DNA of 64,000 nt from Rhodoplanes tepidamans (GCF_030813915.1 NZ_JAUSUJ010000012.1:141819-205818), one strand, 5' to 3'. Counted from the stretch's first letter, positions 31,116 to 39,599 are shown. Notes: generated from the letters alone by a model not told the origin. Translations and numbers: made by a program.

Positions 31116-31586
31116 ATGAGCGAGAAGACACTGATCGAGATCAACGGCGTGAACATGGAGGTCGACCTCCGCTACGCGAAGCGCGTGGACGAGTTGCGCA
31201 TCGGCGACCGTGTGAAGGTGCTGATCAAGAGCGCCTACAGCGCACACGAGGTCCACCCGGGCGTGATCGTCGGCTTCGAGCCGTTCAAGGAGCTGCCCAC
31301 CATCGTGGTGGCCTACATCAAGGACAACTACGGCACGGCCGAGCTGAAGTTCCTGCACTACAACGCCAAGAGCGACGGCGCCGAGATCGTCGCCGCGGCG
31401 GACGAGGACTTCCATCCGGACCGCGACCGCATCATGGCGCACTTCGACCGGCAGATCGCGGCAAAGCTGCGCGAGGTCGAGACGATCCAGGAGCAGCGCC
31501 GGTACTTCGAGCTGAACTTCCGCCAGTATTGGGAGCGCGTCGCGCCGCCGGCGCCCAAGCACGAGCCCGAAGTGCTGGAGGGCTGA
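31116..31586 (+). CDS. Hypothetical phage protein
   Basis: 156 residues. The first 80 form beta strands (LIEINGVNMEVDLRYAKRVDELRIGDRVKVLIKS...HPGVIVGFEPF). The second half is helical (MAHFDRQIAAKLREVETIQEQRRYFELNFRQYW). I believe related proteins occur in other alphaproteobacterial phages, without known function. Confidence 0.6.
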   Translation: MSEKTLIEINGVNMEVDLRYAKRVDELRIGDRVKVLIKSAYSAHEVHPGVIVGFEPFKELPTIVVAYIKDNYGTAELKFLHYNAKSDGAEIVAAADEDFHPDRDRIMAHFDRQIAAKLREVETIQEQRRYFELNFRQYWERVAPPAPKHEPEVLEG

Positions 31587-31588
31587 CG

Positions 31589-31774
31589 ATGCTCGGCCAC
31601 AACCACACCCCGCCCGCCGGCGCGATCGTGGTGCGGCCGGCCCGGCCGTGGGGCCGCGTGATCGCCACCACCGGCCGCACGATCTACGTGCGGCTCGCCG
31701 GCGGCGGCACCGAGTATTGGCCGAAGGCCGCCACTTCGGTGGCCCCGGCGCCGCGGAGGAAGCGGAGGGCCTGA
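31589..31774 (+). CDS. Hypothetical small basic phage protein
   Basis: 61 residues ending in RRKRRA. The strand-rich core (GRVIATTGRTIYVRLAGGGTEYWP) looks like a small SH3-like barrel. It starts two bases after the upstream stop. Function unknown. Confidence 0.5.
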   Translation: MLGHNHTPPAGAIVVRPARPWGRVIATTGRTIYVRLAGGGTEYWPKAATSVAPAPRRKRRA

Positions 31775-31775
31775 G

Positions 31776-31973
31776 ATGCCCGCCCCGCGGCCGAAGACGA
31801 AGGCGCGCCCCATCGTGATCAGGGGCGCGCCCCACTGGATCAGGACCCTCAATGCAGACGGGAGGCGGTGGCCGAACAAGGGCGCCTCCTTTTCTGCTGA
31901 CCGGCTTGTCCAGGTGACCTTGCCAATCGTGTGCGAACCCGATCGGCGCCCAACGATCATCGTGAGGCTGTGA
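31776..31973 (+). CDS. Hypothetical small phage protein
   Basis: 65 residues, beginning one base after the previous stop, basic and probably coupled to its neighbours (APHWIRTLNADGRRWPNKGASFSADRLVQVTLPIV). No recognised family. Confidence 0.45.
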   Translation: MPAPRPKTKARPIVIRGAPHWIRTLNADGRRWPNKGASFSADRLVQVTLPIVCEPDRRPTIIVRL

Positions 31974-31974
31974 C

Positions 31975-32916
31975 GTGAAGATCATCCAGAACCCGACCCT
32001 GCCCATCGACCGGCCGGGCGTCTACGCCGGCATCCCGCTCCGGCGCTACCACTCGGCGGACATCACGGTCGGCCCGTGCGTCTCGTCGAGCGGGCTGCGC
32101 ACGCTGGTGGAGGCGAGCCCGAAGCACTTCTTCGCGACCTGGAGCGGCAACCCGGACGCCCCGCCGGACGAGCCCTCGCGAGCCATGATCCTCGGCTCGG
32201 CGGCGCACCACCTGCTGCTCGGCGAGGACGCCTTCTCCACCCTCTACATCGCCCGGCCCGACGAGCTGGCCGACGAGTGGGGCGAGATGAAGCCGTGGCA
32301 GGGCAACCGGAAGGTCTGCAAGGCCTGGCTCGCCGCGCAGGAGCAGGCCGGCCGCATCGTCCTCACGAGCGCCGAGCTGGACAGCATCAAGGGCATGGCC
32401 CGCGAGCTGGCGAAGACGCCCGAGGTGCAGGAGGGGCTCCTCAATGGGCTGGTCGAGCACTCGCTGATCTGGCGCGACGCCGAGACCGGGCTGTGGCTCC
32501 GGGCGCGGCCGGACGTGATCCCCACCGACAGCGGCATGTTCGCGGACCTGAAGACGATCCGCGACACCAGCATCCCGTCGATCAGCATGGCGATGGACGG
32601 CTACGACCAGCAAGCCGCGCTGGTGTGGGAGGGCGCTGAGGCGCTCGGCCTGGAGGTCGAGAGCTTCACGTTCCTCTTCGTGGAAAGCGACGCCCCATGG
32701 GACGTCGTGCCGATCGTGGTGCCCGACGAGGACCTCGCCGAGGCGCGCCGCGCCAACCGCGCCGCCATCCAGATGATCGCGCGCTGCATCGAGAAGGGCG
32801 AGTGGCCGGGCCGCGGCTATGGCGACGCCCGCGTGATGGGCATGGGGCAGGCCGCACGGGAGCGCCGGGCCAAGCGGGTCGAGTTCATCGAGACCATGCT
32901 CGGGGAGACGTTCTGA
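31975..32916 (+). CDS. RecE/YqaJ-like PD-(D/E)XK exonuclease
   Basis: 313 residues from a GTG. The nuclease pattern includes AMILGSAAHHLLLGE (the helix with His), LRARPDVIP and FADLKTI (the Asp and D/E-x-K pair) and YDQQAALV. It is the 5'-3' exonuclease partner of the RecT gene that begins at its last base. Together they should promote single-strand annealing recombination of phage DNA. Confidence 0.82.
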   Translation: MKIIQNPTLPIDRPGVYAGIPLRRYHSADITVGPCVSSSGLRTLVEASPKHFFATWSGNPDAPPDEPSRAMILGSAAHHLLLGEDAFSTLYIARPDELADEWGEMKPWQGNRKVCKAWLAAQEQAGRIVLTSAELDSIKGMARELAKTPEVQEGLLNGLVEHSLIWRDAETGLWLRARPDVIPTDSGMFADLKTIRDTSIPSISMAMDGYDQQAALVWEGAEALGLEVESFTFLFVESDAPWDVVPIVVPDEDLAEARRANRAAIQMIARCIEKGEWPGRGYGDARVMGMGQAARERRAKRVEFIETMLGETF

Positions 32917-33845
32917 TGGCCCTGGACGTCCAGAAGATCGAGGAGAAGATCGACCGCGCCATCGCCGGCGCGGTCCCGGTCTCCGACAACATCGGCGGCG
33001 TCGCCTTCACCAGCATGTCAGAGGTGATGGAGTTCGCGAAGCTGATGAGCGTCGCGGGCACCGCCGTCCCGCCCCACCTCCGCGCCAACCCCGGCACCTG
33101 CCTCGCCATCTGCATCCACGCCCTAGAGTGGCGAATGTCCCCCTTTGCAGTCGCCAATAAGAGCTACGAGGTCGAGAACCGTGGCGAGAAGCGGCTCGCC
33201 TTCGAGAGCCAACTGACCCACGCCGTGATCGAAGCCCGGGCGCCGCTGAAGGGGCGCCTCCGCTACGAGATCATCGGCGAGGGCGACGAGCGCCGCTGCA
33301 AGGTGTGGGGCACCTTCAAGGGCGAGACCGAGCCGCACGTCTACGTCTCGGAGACGCTCGGCAAGCTGCGCGACGCGCGCGGCCGGAACCAGTACGGGCA
33401 GGTGAAGGGCTCCCCGCTGTGGGACACCCAGCCCGAGGTCCAGCTCTTCTACAGCGCGTCCCGGCAGTGGTGCCGCATCTACGCGCCGGACGTCCTGCTC
33501 GGCATCTACACCCGCGAAGAGCTGGAGGACGAGGGGTTCGAGAACGCGAAGGACGTGACGCCGAAGCGCCTGTCGCTGGCGCAGCGCCTGCGCGATCGCA
33601 AGGGCCAGAAGGACACGCGCGGCTTCAACGCCGAGCACGTCCAGAAGGAGGCGGACGCCGTGCGCGACGCCGCCAAGCCGGCGGCCGACACGGTGATCGA
33701 GGGCGAGGCCTCCACCATTCCTGCGGGCGGCGAGCCGGCGAGCCCGGCGGACCCCGAGCGCGCGCCGGCCGAAGCGGCGAGCCCGGGGGCGACGCCGGCC
33801 GCCGATCCGCAGGACCCCATCAGCGCCGAGACGGGCGAGGGCTGA
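32916..33845 (+). CDS. recT: RecT-family single-strand annealing protein
   Basis: 309 residues. RecT/Red-beta-type blocks: MSVAGTAVPPHLRANPGTCLAICIHALEWRMSPFAVANKSY (about 43-83), then FESQLTHAVIEARAPLKGRLRYEIIGEGD and the C-terminal LWDTQPEVQLFYSASRQWCRIYAPDVLLGIYTREEL. The last 80 residues are acidic/Pro-Ala low complexity. The start overlaps the exonuclease stop (TGATG). It anneals resected strands. Confidence 0.92.
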   Translation: MALDVQKIEEKIDRAIAGAVPVSDNIGGVAFTSMSEVMEFAKLMSVAGTAVPPHLRANPGTCLAICIHALEWRMSPFAVANKSYEVENRGEKRLAFESQLTHAVIEARAPLKGRLRYEIIGEGDERRCKVWGTFKGETEPHVYVSETLGKLRDARGRNQYGQVKGSPLWDTQPEVQLFYSASRQWCRIYAPDVLLGIYTREELEDEGFENAKDVTPKRLSLAQRLRDRKGQKDTRGFNAEHVQKEADAVRDAAKPAADTVIEGEASTIPAGGEPASPADPERAPAEAASPGATPAADPQDPISAETGEG

Positions 33846-33846
33846 G

Positions 33847-34113
33847 ATGGCTGAGCCGTCCAACACCCTCACGGCGCTCGACGCCGAGCTGATCCTCGCC
33901 CTGCTCGGCCGGGGCATCAATCAGCACGACATCGCAGCCCTGTTCCAGGTGAACCCGGGCCGCGTCGCCGAGATCGCCACCGGCGAGAAGTTCGCCGGCT
34001 CCCGCCCCGCGGACCTCAACGAGCCCTCGGTGCGCCAGCACCTCGTGACGACCGCGATGTTGGCGGCCGGCCGCATCCACCGCGTGGCTCTGATGGGGCT
34101 CGGCACCCGATGA
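33847..34113 (+). CDS. Small helix-turn-helix-like phage protein
   Basis: 88 residues. GINQHDIAALFQVNPGRVAEIATGEKF (about 23-49) has the spacing of a helix-turn-helix with the 'recognise then loop' pattern found in many small phage proteins. Starts one base after RecT's stop. Role unknown. Confidence 0.55.
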   Translation: MAEPSNTLTALDAELILALLGRGINQHDIAALFQVNPGRVAEIATGEKFAGSRPADLNEPSVRQHLVTTAMLAAGRIHRVALMGLGTR

Positions 34114-34325
34114 CCGAGACCCTCAACGAGCGCGGGCTCCGGGACACGATCACGGGGCTCGAAGAGATCAACCGGGCGATCAGGAACGCCGCGCGCGCCG
34201 CCGAGCAGAAGGTGGCCGAAGGCGAAACCGAGCTGCTCGCCCTCCGGAAACTCACCTCCTACGTCGCCGCCCAGATCGACGACGCGAAGGCCGCACTGGA
34301 CACCCTGATGGGAGAGCAGACGTGA
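34110..34325 (+). CDS. Hypothetical small coiled-coil phage protein
   Basis: 71 residues, almost entirely helical (ITGLEEINRAIRNAARAAEQKVAEGETELLALRKLTSYVAAQIDDAK). ATGA overlap with its upstream neighbour. Unknown function. Confidence 0.5.
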   Translation: MTETLNERGLRDTITGLEEINRAIRNAARAAEQKVAEGETELLALRKLTSYVAAQIDDAKAALDTLMGEQT

Positions 34326-34873
34326 AGATCGAGGCCATGATCCCGGAGGACGGGATGATCCAGGACCCGCGCGAGTGGAGCCGCGAGGGCTGGACGACGG
34401 AGCCGGAGGAGCTGGAGGTCAGGAAGGTGGCCGACGCCACCGGGCCGGCCTTCAAGGCGTCGGGCAAGGCGTGGACGCGCGGCGGGCTCGCCCTGGTGCT
34501 GGTGAACGTGGCGGTCGCGCCGGCGTTTGTGGAGGCCGTCAAGAAGCAGAGCGGCCAGGACCTCACCGGCTTCAAGGTGGGCGTGGTGCTGCTCACGCAC
34601 CTCGCGACCAGCTACCCGCTCGCGCGGTTCGCCACCATCGAAGATGCGGCCGCGGCCGTGGAGCTGTCCGAGAGCGTCGGTGACTGGTGGGAGGACGTGG
34701 ACCACGCTCTCGTCGACAAGATCGCCGCCGGCACAGCGAAGACGCCCGAGAGCGTCATGCGCGTCAGCGAGGTGTGGCGCGCCGCCGGCTTCGTCGAAAT
34801 CACGCTGCCGCCCGCCGAGATGAGCTGCCTCGTGATGAAGCGCCAGTTCGCCGCCCCGCAGATCAACGCATAG
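34322..34873 (+). CDS. Hypothetical phage protein
   Basis: 183 residues from a GTG overlapping the upstream stop. TGPAFKASGKAWTRGGLALVLVNVAVAPAFVEAV and HLATSYPLARFATIEDAAAAVELSESVGDWWEDVD are its main blocks. No family recognised. It is followed by another small gene and SSB, so may be part of recombination/replication. Confidence 0.5.
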   Translation: MKIEAMIPEDGMIQDPREWSREGWTTEPEELEVRKVADATGPAFKASGKAWTRGGLALVLVNVAVAPAFVEAVKKQSGQDLTGFKVGVVLLTHLATSYPLARFATIEDAAAAVELSESVGDWWEDVDHALVDKIAAGTAKTPESVMRVSEVWRAAGFVEITLPPAEMSCLVMKRQFAAPQINA

Positions 34874-34882
34874 GAGCGGGCC

Positions 34883-35092
34883 ATGCACCGAATTCTCCGC
34901 GACACCATCGACCTGATCCGCGCCGCCGGCAGGACCGACATCATCCACCGCCAGCGCAGCCGCCACACCGAGGTCGCCTTCAACGCGAACGGCCGGCCGG
35001 CCCGAGTGCTGGTCCACAAGGGCGCCGAGACGCAGCACTACGAGATGCCGCGCCTCCGGTCGCAGGTCCGCCGCGCGATGGAGGGACGCTGA
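34883..35092 (+). CDS. Hypothetical small basic phage protein
   Basis: 69 residues, basic: LRDTIDLIRAAGRTDIIHRQRSRHTEVAFNANGRPARVLVHKG. It may be nucleic-acid binding, given its charge and its place before the single-strand binding protein gene, whose start overlaps its stop by one base (TGATG). Confidence 0.5.
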   Translation: MHRILRDTIDLIRAAGRTDIIHRQRSRHTEVAFNANGRPARVLVHKGAETQHYEMPRLRSQVRRAMEGR

Positions 35093-35559
35093 TGGCCGGT
35101 TCCATCAACAGGGCGACGCTGCTCGGCAACGTCGGCGCCGACCCCGAGATCAGGCGGACGCAGGACGGACGCCCGATCGCGAACCTCCGGCTCGCCACCT
35201 CCGAGACGTGGCGCGATCGCAGCACCGGCGAGCGCCAGGAGCGCACTCAGTGGCACCGCGTCGTGTGCTTCAACGAGGGCCTCTGCAAGGTGATCGAGCA
35301 GTATGTAAAGAAGGGGGACAAGGTCTACATCGAGGGCGCGATCGAGACCCGGAAGTGGCAGGACCAGTCCGGGCAGGACCGGTACTCGACCGAGATCGTG
35401 ATGCGGCCCTTCAACTCCACCCTGGTGCTGCTCGGCGGCAAGGGCCGCGGTGGGGGCGGTGGCGGCGACGACGATGACGACGCGCCGCCCCGGGAACGCT
35501 CCGGCGGCAGCCGCACGCGGTCCCGCCGCGACGACCTCGACGACGAAATCCCGTTCTGA
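35092..35559 (+). CDS. ssb: Single-stranded DNA-binding protein
   Basis: 155 residues. The OB-fold (about 4-110) has the family blocks SINRATLLGNVGADPEIR, ATSETWRD, WHRVVCFNEGLCKVIEQYVKKGDKVYIEGAIETRKWQDQ. A Gly/Asp-rich linker leads to the acidic tip DLDDEIPF, which docks partner proteins. It protects single strands during phage replication and recombination. Start fixed by homology and TGATG overlap. Confidence 0.95.
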   Translation: MAGSINRATLLGNVGADPEIRRTQDGRPIANLRLATSETWRDRSTGERQERTQWHRVVCFNEGLCKVIEQYVKKGDKVYIEGAIETRKWQDQSGQDRYSTEIVMRPFNSTLVLLGGKGRGGGGGGDDDDDAPPRERSGGSRTRSRRDDLDDEIPF

Positions 35560-35573
35560 TCACGAGGCGCGCC

Positions 35574-35837
35574 GTGGGCGACATGGGCGACGACTTCAGG
35601 GCGTGGCGCGAGCACAAGCGGCAGCGAGCCGCCGAGTTCCGCGCCCGCATCCCCGCCGCGCTGAAGACGCTGGCCGAGGCCGGCATCCGCGTCCGGTGCC
35701 TGGACCACGGGGAGCACTACCGGGTCGACGAGCGGTTCGACTGGTGGCCGAGCACGGGCCGGTGGCGGTCGCTGGACGGCAAGCAGACCGGCTTCCGTGT
35801 GCGCTCCCTGATCGCGGCGGTCACCAGCTCGAAGTGA
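35574..35837 (+). CDS. Hypothetical small phage protein
   Basis: 87 residues from a GTG with GAGG upstream (an in-frame ATG nine bases later is possible). GDDFRAWREHKRQRAAEFRARIPAALKTLAEAGIRVRCLDHGEHYRVDERFDWWPSTGRWRSLDG: helical start and aromatic-rich middle. The pattern recalls small proteins of other phages but has no named family. Confidence 0.55.
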   Translation: MGDMGDDFRAWREHKRQRAAEFRARIPAALKTLAEAGIRVRCLDHGEHYRVDERFDWWPSTGRWRSLDGKQTGFRVRSLIAAVTSSK

Positions 35838-35838
35838 C

Positions 35839-36234
35839 ATGGCGACCAGGAAGCACATCTCCCTGAAGACGAAGTTGGCCGCGGCGCTGCTCACGCTGCG
35901 CCGGGTCGACGAGAACGGCGTGCTCGTGCCGATCATCCCGCACGAGCACGCCAAGCTGATGAGCGCCGAGCAGATCATCAGCCTGTTTCAGTGGGACCAC
36001 TACCCGATCCCCCACGCGCTCGGCGGTCCGGACGAGCCGTGGAACCTGCAACCCGAGCTGATCAGGCCGCACCGCGTGAAGACGGCGACGCAGGACGTCC
36101 CGACCATCGCGAAGACGAAGCGCCTTTCCGCCGAGCAGGAGGAGTTCCGGCGCCGGGTTCTGGAGAGGCCGTGCGGTCAGCCGCGCGAGCGCAAGGGCCG
36201 GTGGCCGAGCCGGCCGTTCAGGAGGAAGTCGTGA
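35839..36234 (+). CDS. HNH-like phage protein without zinc Cys
   Basis: 131 residues. FQWDHYPIPHALGGPDEPWNLQPELIRPHRVKTATQD (about 49-86) matches the HNH beta-beta-alpha core (DH...N....H), but CxxC zinc pairs are absent. The N- and C-termini are basic. It may nick DNA, for example at packaging or recombination, or only bind. Its last bases overlap the next gene's GTG start. Confidence 0.6.
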   Translation: MATRKHISLKTKLAAALLTLRRVDENGVLVPIIPHEHAKLMSAEQIISLFQWDHYPIPHALGGPDEPWNLQPELIRPHRVKTATQDVPTIAKTKRLSAEQEEFRRRVLERPCGQPRERKGRWPSRPFRRKS

Positions 36235-36542
36235 CGAACGAGGACGTGATCTCGCTGGTGCGCGCCAAGGCCGAGGCCGCCCTCAGCCATGTCGTCCTGA
36301 GCAAGGCCGAGGTGACCGCGGTCCTGACCGCGCTGGACAATGCCGTCGCGGATCGAGCGGACGCGCACGCCGCGGTGCTCGACATCTCGCGTGCGGTGAT
36401 GGCGGCCCCGTTCCGCCCGGCGGAGGGGGAGACGGAGGACTGCCCGGAGTGCTGCGGCACCGGGCGTTTCATGGGGCGGTTCGGCGGACCCGGCTGGCCG
36501 GACTGCCCGGCGTGCGGCGGCGCCGGGAGGACGTGGAAGTGA
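36231..36542 (+). CDS. Small protein with DnaJ-type zinc motifs
   Basis: 103 residues from a GTG preceded by GGAGG. The C-terminus has CPECCGTGRF and CPACGGAGRT, the repeated CxxCxGxG zinc motif of DnaJ-type proteins, here two copies with no J-domain. A J-domain protein is encoded five genes downstream. It may be a protein-folding or assembly aid. Function is inferred. Confidence 0.62.
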   Translation: MTNEDVISLVRAKAEAALSHVVLSKAEVTAVLTALDNAVADRADAHAAVLDISRAVMAAPFRPAEGETEDCPECCGTGRFMGRFGGPGWPDCPACGGAGRTWK

Positions 36543-36778
36543 ACATCGTCAACACGAGGCTGATCCCGACCGTCACCCAGAAGGACATCGACGCGCTCCT
36601 GGAGGTCGGCGGGCGCGCCATCCATGCGGAGTTCCTGCGCGGGGCCAACTCCAAGCGGGACCCGAGCGAGAGGTGGGACACCGCCCCGCTCACCGTCCGC
36701 GAGAGCTTCATCCGCGAGTTCGGCGCCGCGGTGAACGCCATCACCGCCGCCGGCTGGGAGATCAGGAGGAAGCGATGA
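36539..36778 (+). CDS. Hypothetical small phage protein
   Basis: 79 residues from a GTG with GGGAGG upstream. IPTVTQKDIDALLEVGGRAIHAEFLRGANSKRDPSERW and a helical end. Its stop overlaps the antirepressor ATG (ATGA). Unrecognised. Confidence 0.5.
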   Translation: MNIVNTRLIPTVTQKDIDALLEVGGRAIHAEFLRGANSKRDPSERWDTAPLTVRESFIREFGAAVNAITAAGWEIRRKR

Positions 36779-37641
36779 GCAGAAACGAGGTCATCCCGTT
36801 CGAATTCGAGAACCGCACCATTCGCATGGTCGAGCTGGATGGGGAGGTCTGGTTCGTGGCCTCCGATGTCGCGCGAGAACTCGGGTACGCCGAAGCCAAA
36901 GACCTGACCCGAACCTTGGATGCGGACGAGAGGGGTCGGCACATTGTGCCGACCCCCTCCGCGGACCAGGATATGTCGATCATTTCGGAGCCGGGACTGT
37001 ACCGAGCGATCGTCCAGCGCCGGGCGACCAAGAGGATCGCTCCCGACCTTGCTGAGAGGGTCAGCCGGTTCCAGAGGAAGGTGTTCCATGAAGTCCTGCC
37101 GGCGATCCGGAAGACCGGCGAGTACCGCGCGCCGGGGAAGAGCCCGGCCCGGCTGACCCGTGACGCCGCTCGGGAGGCCCGGCTCTCGTGGAAGCTCGCG
37201 ACGAGCATCGCCGCGAGCGTCGGCCTCAAGGGCAACCAGCTCCTGATCGCCGCCAACCGCTACACCCGCCGGGTGCTCGGCATCGACATGCTCGAAACGA
37301 TGGGCGTGCCGCTCCTGCCAGCGCCCGAGCCCGAGGTGCTGCTGACCGCCACGGACATCGGCCAGAAGCTCGGCGGGCTGTCCGCGCAGCGCGTGAACGA
37401 GTTGCTGGAGCGGCACGGCTTTCAGAAGAGCGTCCGCGACCACAAGGGCCGCCTCCATTGGGAGCCGACCGACAAGGGGCTGAAGGCGGGCGGCCACATG
37501 GTCGAGGTCGAACGCTCGAACAAGACCGGCGAGGCGCGCCAGCTCCGATGGGCGTCCAGCATCGTCCAGGCGCTCCGCGAAGCCATGCTCCCGAAGCCCT
37601 CCACTGACGACCTGCCGCCCGCGCAGGGAGCCCTCCTGTGA
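36775..37641 (+). CDS. BRO-N type antirepressor
   Basis: 288 residues. The BRO-N domain (about 1-110) shows PFEFENRTIRMVELDGEVWFVASDVARELGYAEAKDLTRTLDADER, LISEPGLYRAI-like IISEPGLYRAIVQ, and FQRKVFHEVLPAIRKTGEY. The C-terminal domain (about 180-288) resembles a KilA-C/phage-regulatory partner domain (LLTATDIGQKLGGLSAQRVNELLE). Such proteins bind and inactivate repressors. It is the natural inducer for a CI that cannot self-cleave. Confidence 0.83.
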   Translation: MSRNEVIPFEFENRTIRMVELDGEVWFVASDVARELGYAEAKDLTRTLDADERGRHIVPTPSADQDMSIISEPGLYRAIVQRRATKRIAPDLAERVSRFQRKVFHEVLPAIRKTGEYRAPGKSPARLTRDAAREARLSWKLATSIAASVGLKGNQLLIAANRYTRRVLGIDMLETMGVPLLPAPEPEVLLTATDIGQKLGGLSAQRVNELLERHGFQKSVRDHKGRLHWEPTDKGLKAGGHMVEVERSNKTGEARQLRWASSIVQALREAMLPKPSTDDLPPAQGALL

Positions 37642-38546
37642 GCACCATGCGAGAGGCCAACATGACCGAGCAGACGATCGACATCTCGGCCCTCGGCCCG
37701 GCGCAGCCGATCACGCCCTGCGGCGCGGTCAGCCGGCTGTGCCTGAACCCGGAGGGGAACGTCTCGGCGGGCTCGCGCGCCTACCAGACGAAGGCGAGCA
37801 TCGCCGCCGAGGCGACGCGGCTCCTGGAGCAGGCGCGAGCGCGCGACGTGGAGACGCACGAGAAGAACATCCCGGCGATCGACCACAACACCCAGATGCG
37901 GAAGCTGCTCAACATCGTCATGAAGCGGGCCGGTGTCCCGGAGGAGCTGACCAAGGTCGATCCGAAGAGCCGCAGCTACCCGCCGAAGCGGCGGCGCGTG
38001 AGGGCCGAGTGGATCACGGAGGTCTGCGAGGCCTTCCCGGTGGAGGACAACTTCGCCCGCGCCTCGAGCGACTACGAGCGGCTCCAGAAGGCCTATCAGG
38101 CCTACACGGCCGAGGCCGAGAAGGAGAAGGCCAAGCTGGAGGCGGAGCAGGCCGCCGCGCTCGCCCGCCGGCAGGCGGACATCGAGTACGCGATGCTGCT
38201 CGTCCGCTACGGGCTCGGCGCCGACGCTACCGCCTACGACCTCCTCCGGGCGATCCGGGCGAAGTCGAAGATCGTCGACCTCGCGGTCGCGATGGAGGAG
38301 GTGCGCGGCGACTGGAATGAGGGGTGCGAGCCCGTCACGGACGCGCTCGGCCGCTTCACCATCGAGACCGACCAGGACCGCGAGATCGCCGCCGACGTCC
38401 ACGCCGCCGTGAACAGCTTCCACGACTGCCAGGACGGCCGCGTCTTCCGCGACACGGCCTGGAATTACGGCCGCCTCTACGGGCTGGTGCCGGCGGAGCT
38501 GGCCGCCGACGCGAGCAAGGCGCTGCACATGGCGAGGCGCTGGTAA
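37638..38546 (+). CDS. Hypothetical phage protein with coiled coil
   Basis: 302 residues from a GTG overlapping the antirepressor stop. Residues about 45-130 contain KNIPAIDHNTQMRKLLNIVMKRAGVPE and the basic YPPKRRRVRAEWI. Residues 148-185 form a charged coiled coil (YTAEAEKEKAKLEAEQAAALARR). The C-terminus has DQDREIAADVHAAVNSFHDC. No family known to me; its position between antirepressor and J-domain genes suggests an early function. Confidence 0.55.
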   Translation: MSTMREANMTEQTIDISALGPAQPITPCGAVSRLCLNPEGNVSAGSRAYQTKASIAAEATRLLEQARARDVETHEKNIPAIDHNTQMRKLLNIVMKRAGVPEELTKVDPKSRSYPPKRRRVRAEWITEVCEAFPVEDNFARASSDYERLQKAYQAYTAEAEKEKAKLEAEQAAALARRQADIEYAMLLVRYGLGADATAYDLLRAIRAKSKIVDLAVAMEEVRGDWNEGCEPVTDALGRFTIETDQDREIAADVHAAVNSFHDCQDGRVFRDTAWNYGRLYGLVPAELAADASKALHMARRW

Positions 38547-39055
38547 TGGGCACCGAGGCCGAGCTGCTCGCTCTGAAGAGCAGCATCATGCTCGCGCTCG
38601 GCAGCGTGGACCGCATGCTGGAGCGCCGGCGGCTGAACACGACGGACCTCAACAGCGCCAACGAGAACCTCAGCAACGCGCGGAAGCTGATGGGGCACCT
38701 GCTCCTGCGCGAGGCAAAGATGCGCACCCGCACCCAGGAGGAGGACATCTGGGATCGAGCCGCCCGGTGGGCCAACGATCCCTTCTTCAAGGAGAAGGTC
38801 GACGAGGCGCTGCGGGCTTCGAAGCCCCGCCGCGCCGGCGGCTCCTCGAGCTCCTCCGGCTTCCGCTACACCCCGCCGCGGTCGCCGGATTGCTGGTCGG
38901 TGCTCGGGCTGCAGCCGGGCGCATCGAAGTCCGAGATCAACGCCGCGTGGCGGGAGCTGGCGAAGACCAAGCACCCGGACGTGGGCGGCAGCGACGAGGC
39001 GATGGTCGAGCTGAACCAAGCCCGCGCCGCCGCGCTCGCGATGGCGAGGCTCTGA
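38546..39055 (+). CDS. Phage J-domain (DnaJ-like) protein
   Basis: 169 residues. The C-terminal J-domain (about 115-169) has CWSVLGLQPGASKSEINAAWRELAKTKHPDVGG, with the obligatory HPD at residues 143-145. The N-terminal 100 residues are helical with a Ser-rich linker. It can stimulate host DnaK ATPase, and so redirect chaperone function to replication or virion assembly. ATG overlaps the preceding stop (TAATG). Confidence 0.82.
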   Translation: MGTEAELLALKSSIMLALGSVDRMLERRRLNTTDLNSANENLSNARKLMGHLLLREAKMRTRTQEEDIWDRAARWANDPFFKEKVDEALRASKPRRAGGSSSSSGFRYTPPRSPDCWSVLGLQPGASKSEINAAWRELAKTKHPDVGGSDEAMVELNQARAAALAMARL

Positions 39056-39267
39056 TGGCGATCGGCGACGACGTGAAGAAGGCGCACAAGGCGCTCGCCG
39101 GCGCGGCCGGCAAGCTGTCGCTGATGCTCGCCCGGAAGCGCATCAATCCGGGCGAGCTGGCACATGCGGCGCTGCTCGCGCAGGAGGGGGCCGTCACGCT
39201 CGCGCGGCTCAGGGACGGACTGCCGGTACCGACGACCAACAGCGAGCCGGAGGACACAACGTGCTGA
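39055..39267 (+). CDS. Hypothetical small phage protein
   Basis: 70 residues, helical; its second half (LMLARKRINPGELAHAALLAQEGAVTLARL) resembles the N-terminal helical part of the J-domain protein upstream (LERRRLNTTDLNSANENL). Starts within the upstream stop (TGATG). Unknown function, perhaps a related helical module. Confidence 0.5.
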   Translation: MAIGDDVKKAHKALAGAAGKLSLMLARKRINPGELAHAALLAQEGAVTLARLRDGLPVPTTNSEPEDTTC

Positions 39268-39599
39268 CCACGGAAGAGGACGCGCGCACGAAGCTGTGCC
39301 CGTTCCAGAGCCACTGCATCAACGAGAGCGGCGTGATCCAGCACTACGAGCCGCCGGTCTATCACCCCGCCATGTGTGCCGCGTCCGAGTGCATGGCGTG
39401 GCGCTGGGGGCCGCTGCCGATCGACGGCCCCGAGTGGGTGACCGCCGTGCAGAAGGCCGCCGAGGAGATCGGCGACAGCACCCCGAACAAGCGGAAGGCC
39501 GTGCGCTTCGTCGCCGAGAACCGGGAGCGGTTCGGCCTGCCGACGAGACCGACGCGCGGCTGGTGCCGCCGCCTCAGCGACACGAAGACCGAGGCTTAG
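39261..39599 (+). CDS. Cys-containing phage protein
   Basis: 112 residues from a GTG. CPFQSHCINESGVI and CAASECMAWRWGP (about residues 13-20 and 39-51) hold four Cys, probably a zinc or FeS site; phages of many alphaproteobacteria encode such MCIGSDCMAWRW-type proteins. The C-terminus is basic. The role is unknown. Confidence 0.6.
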   Translation: MLTTEEDARTKLCPFQSHCINESGVIQHYEPPVYHPAMCAASECMAWRWGPLPIDGPEWVTAVQKAAEEIGDSTPNKRKAVRFVAENRERFGLPTRPTRGWCRRLSDTKTEA

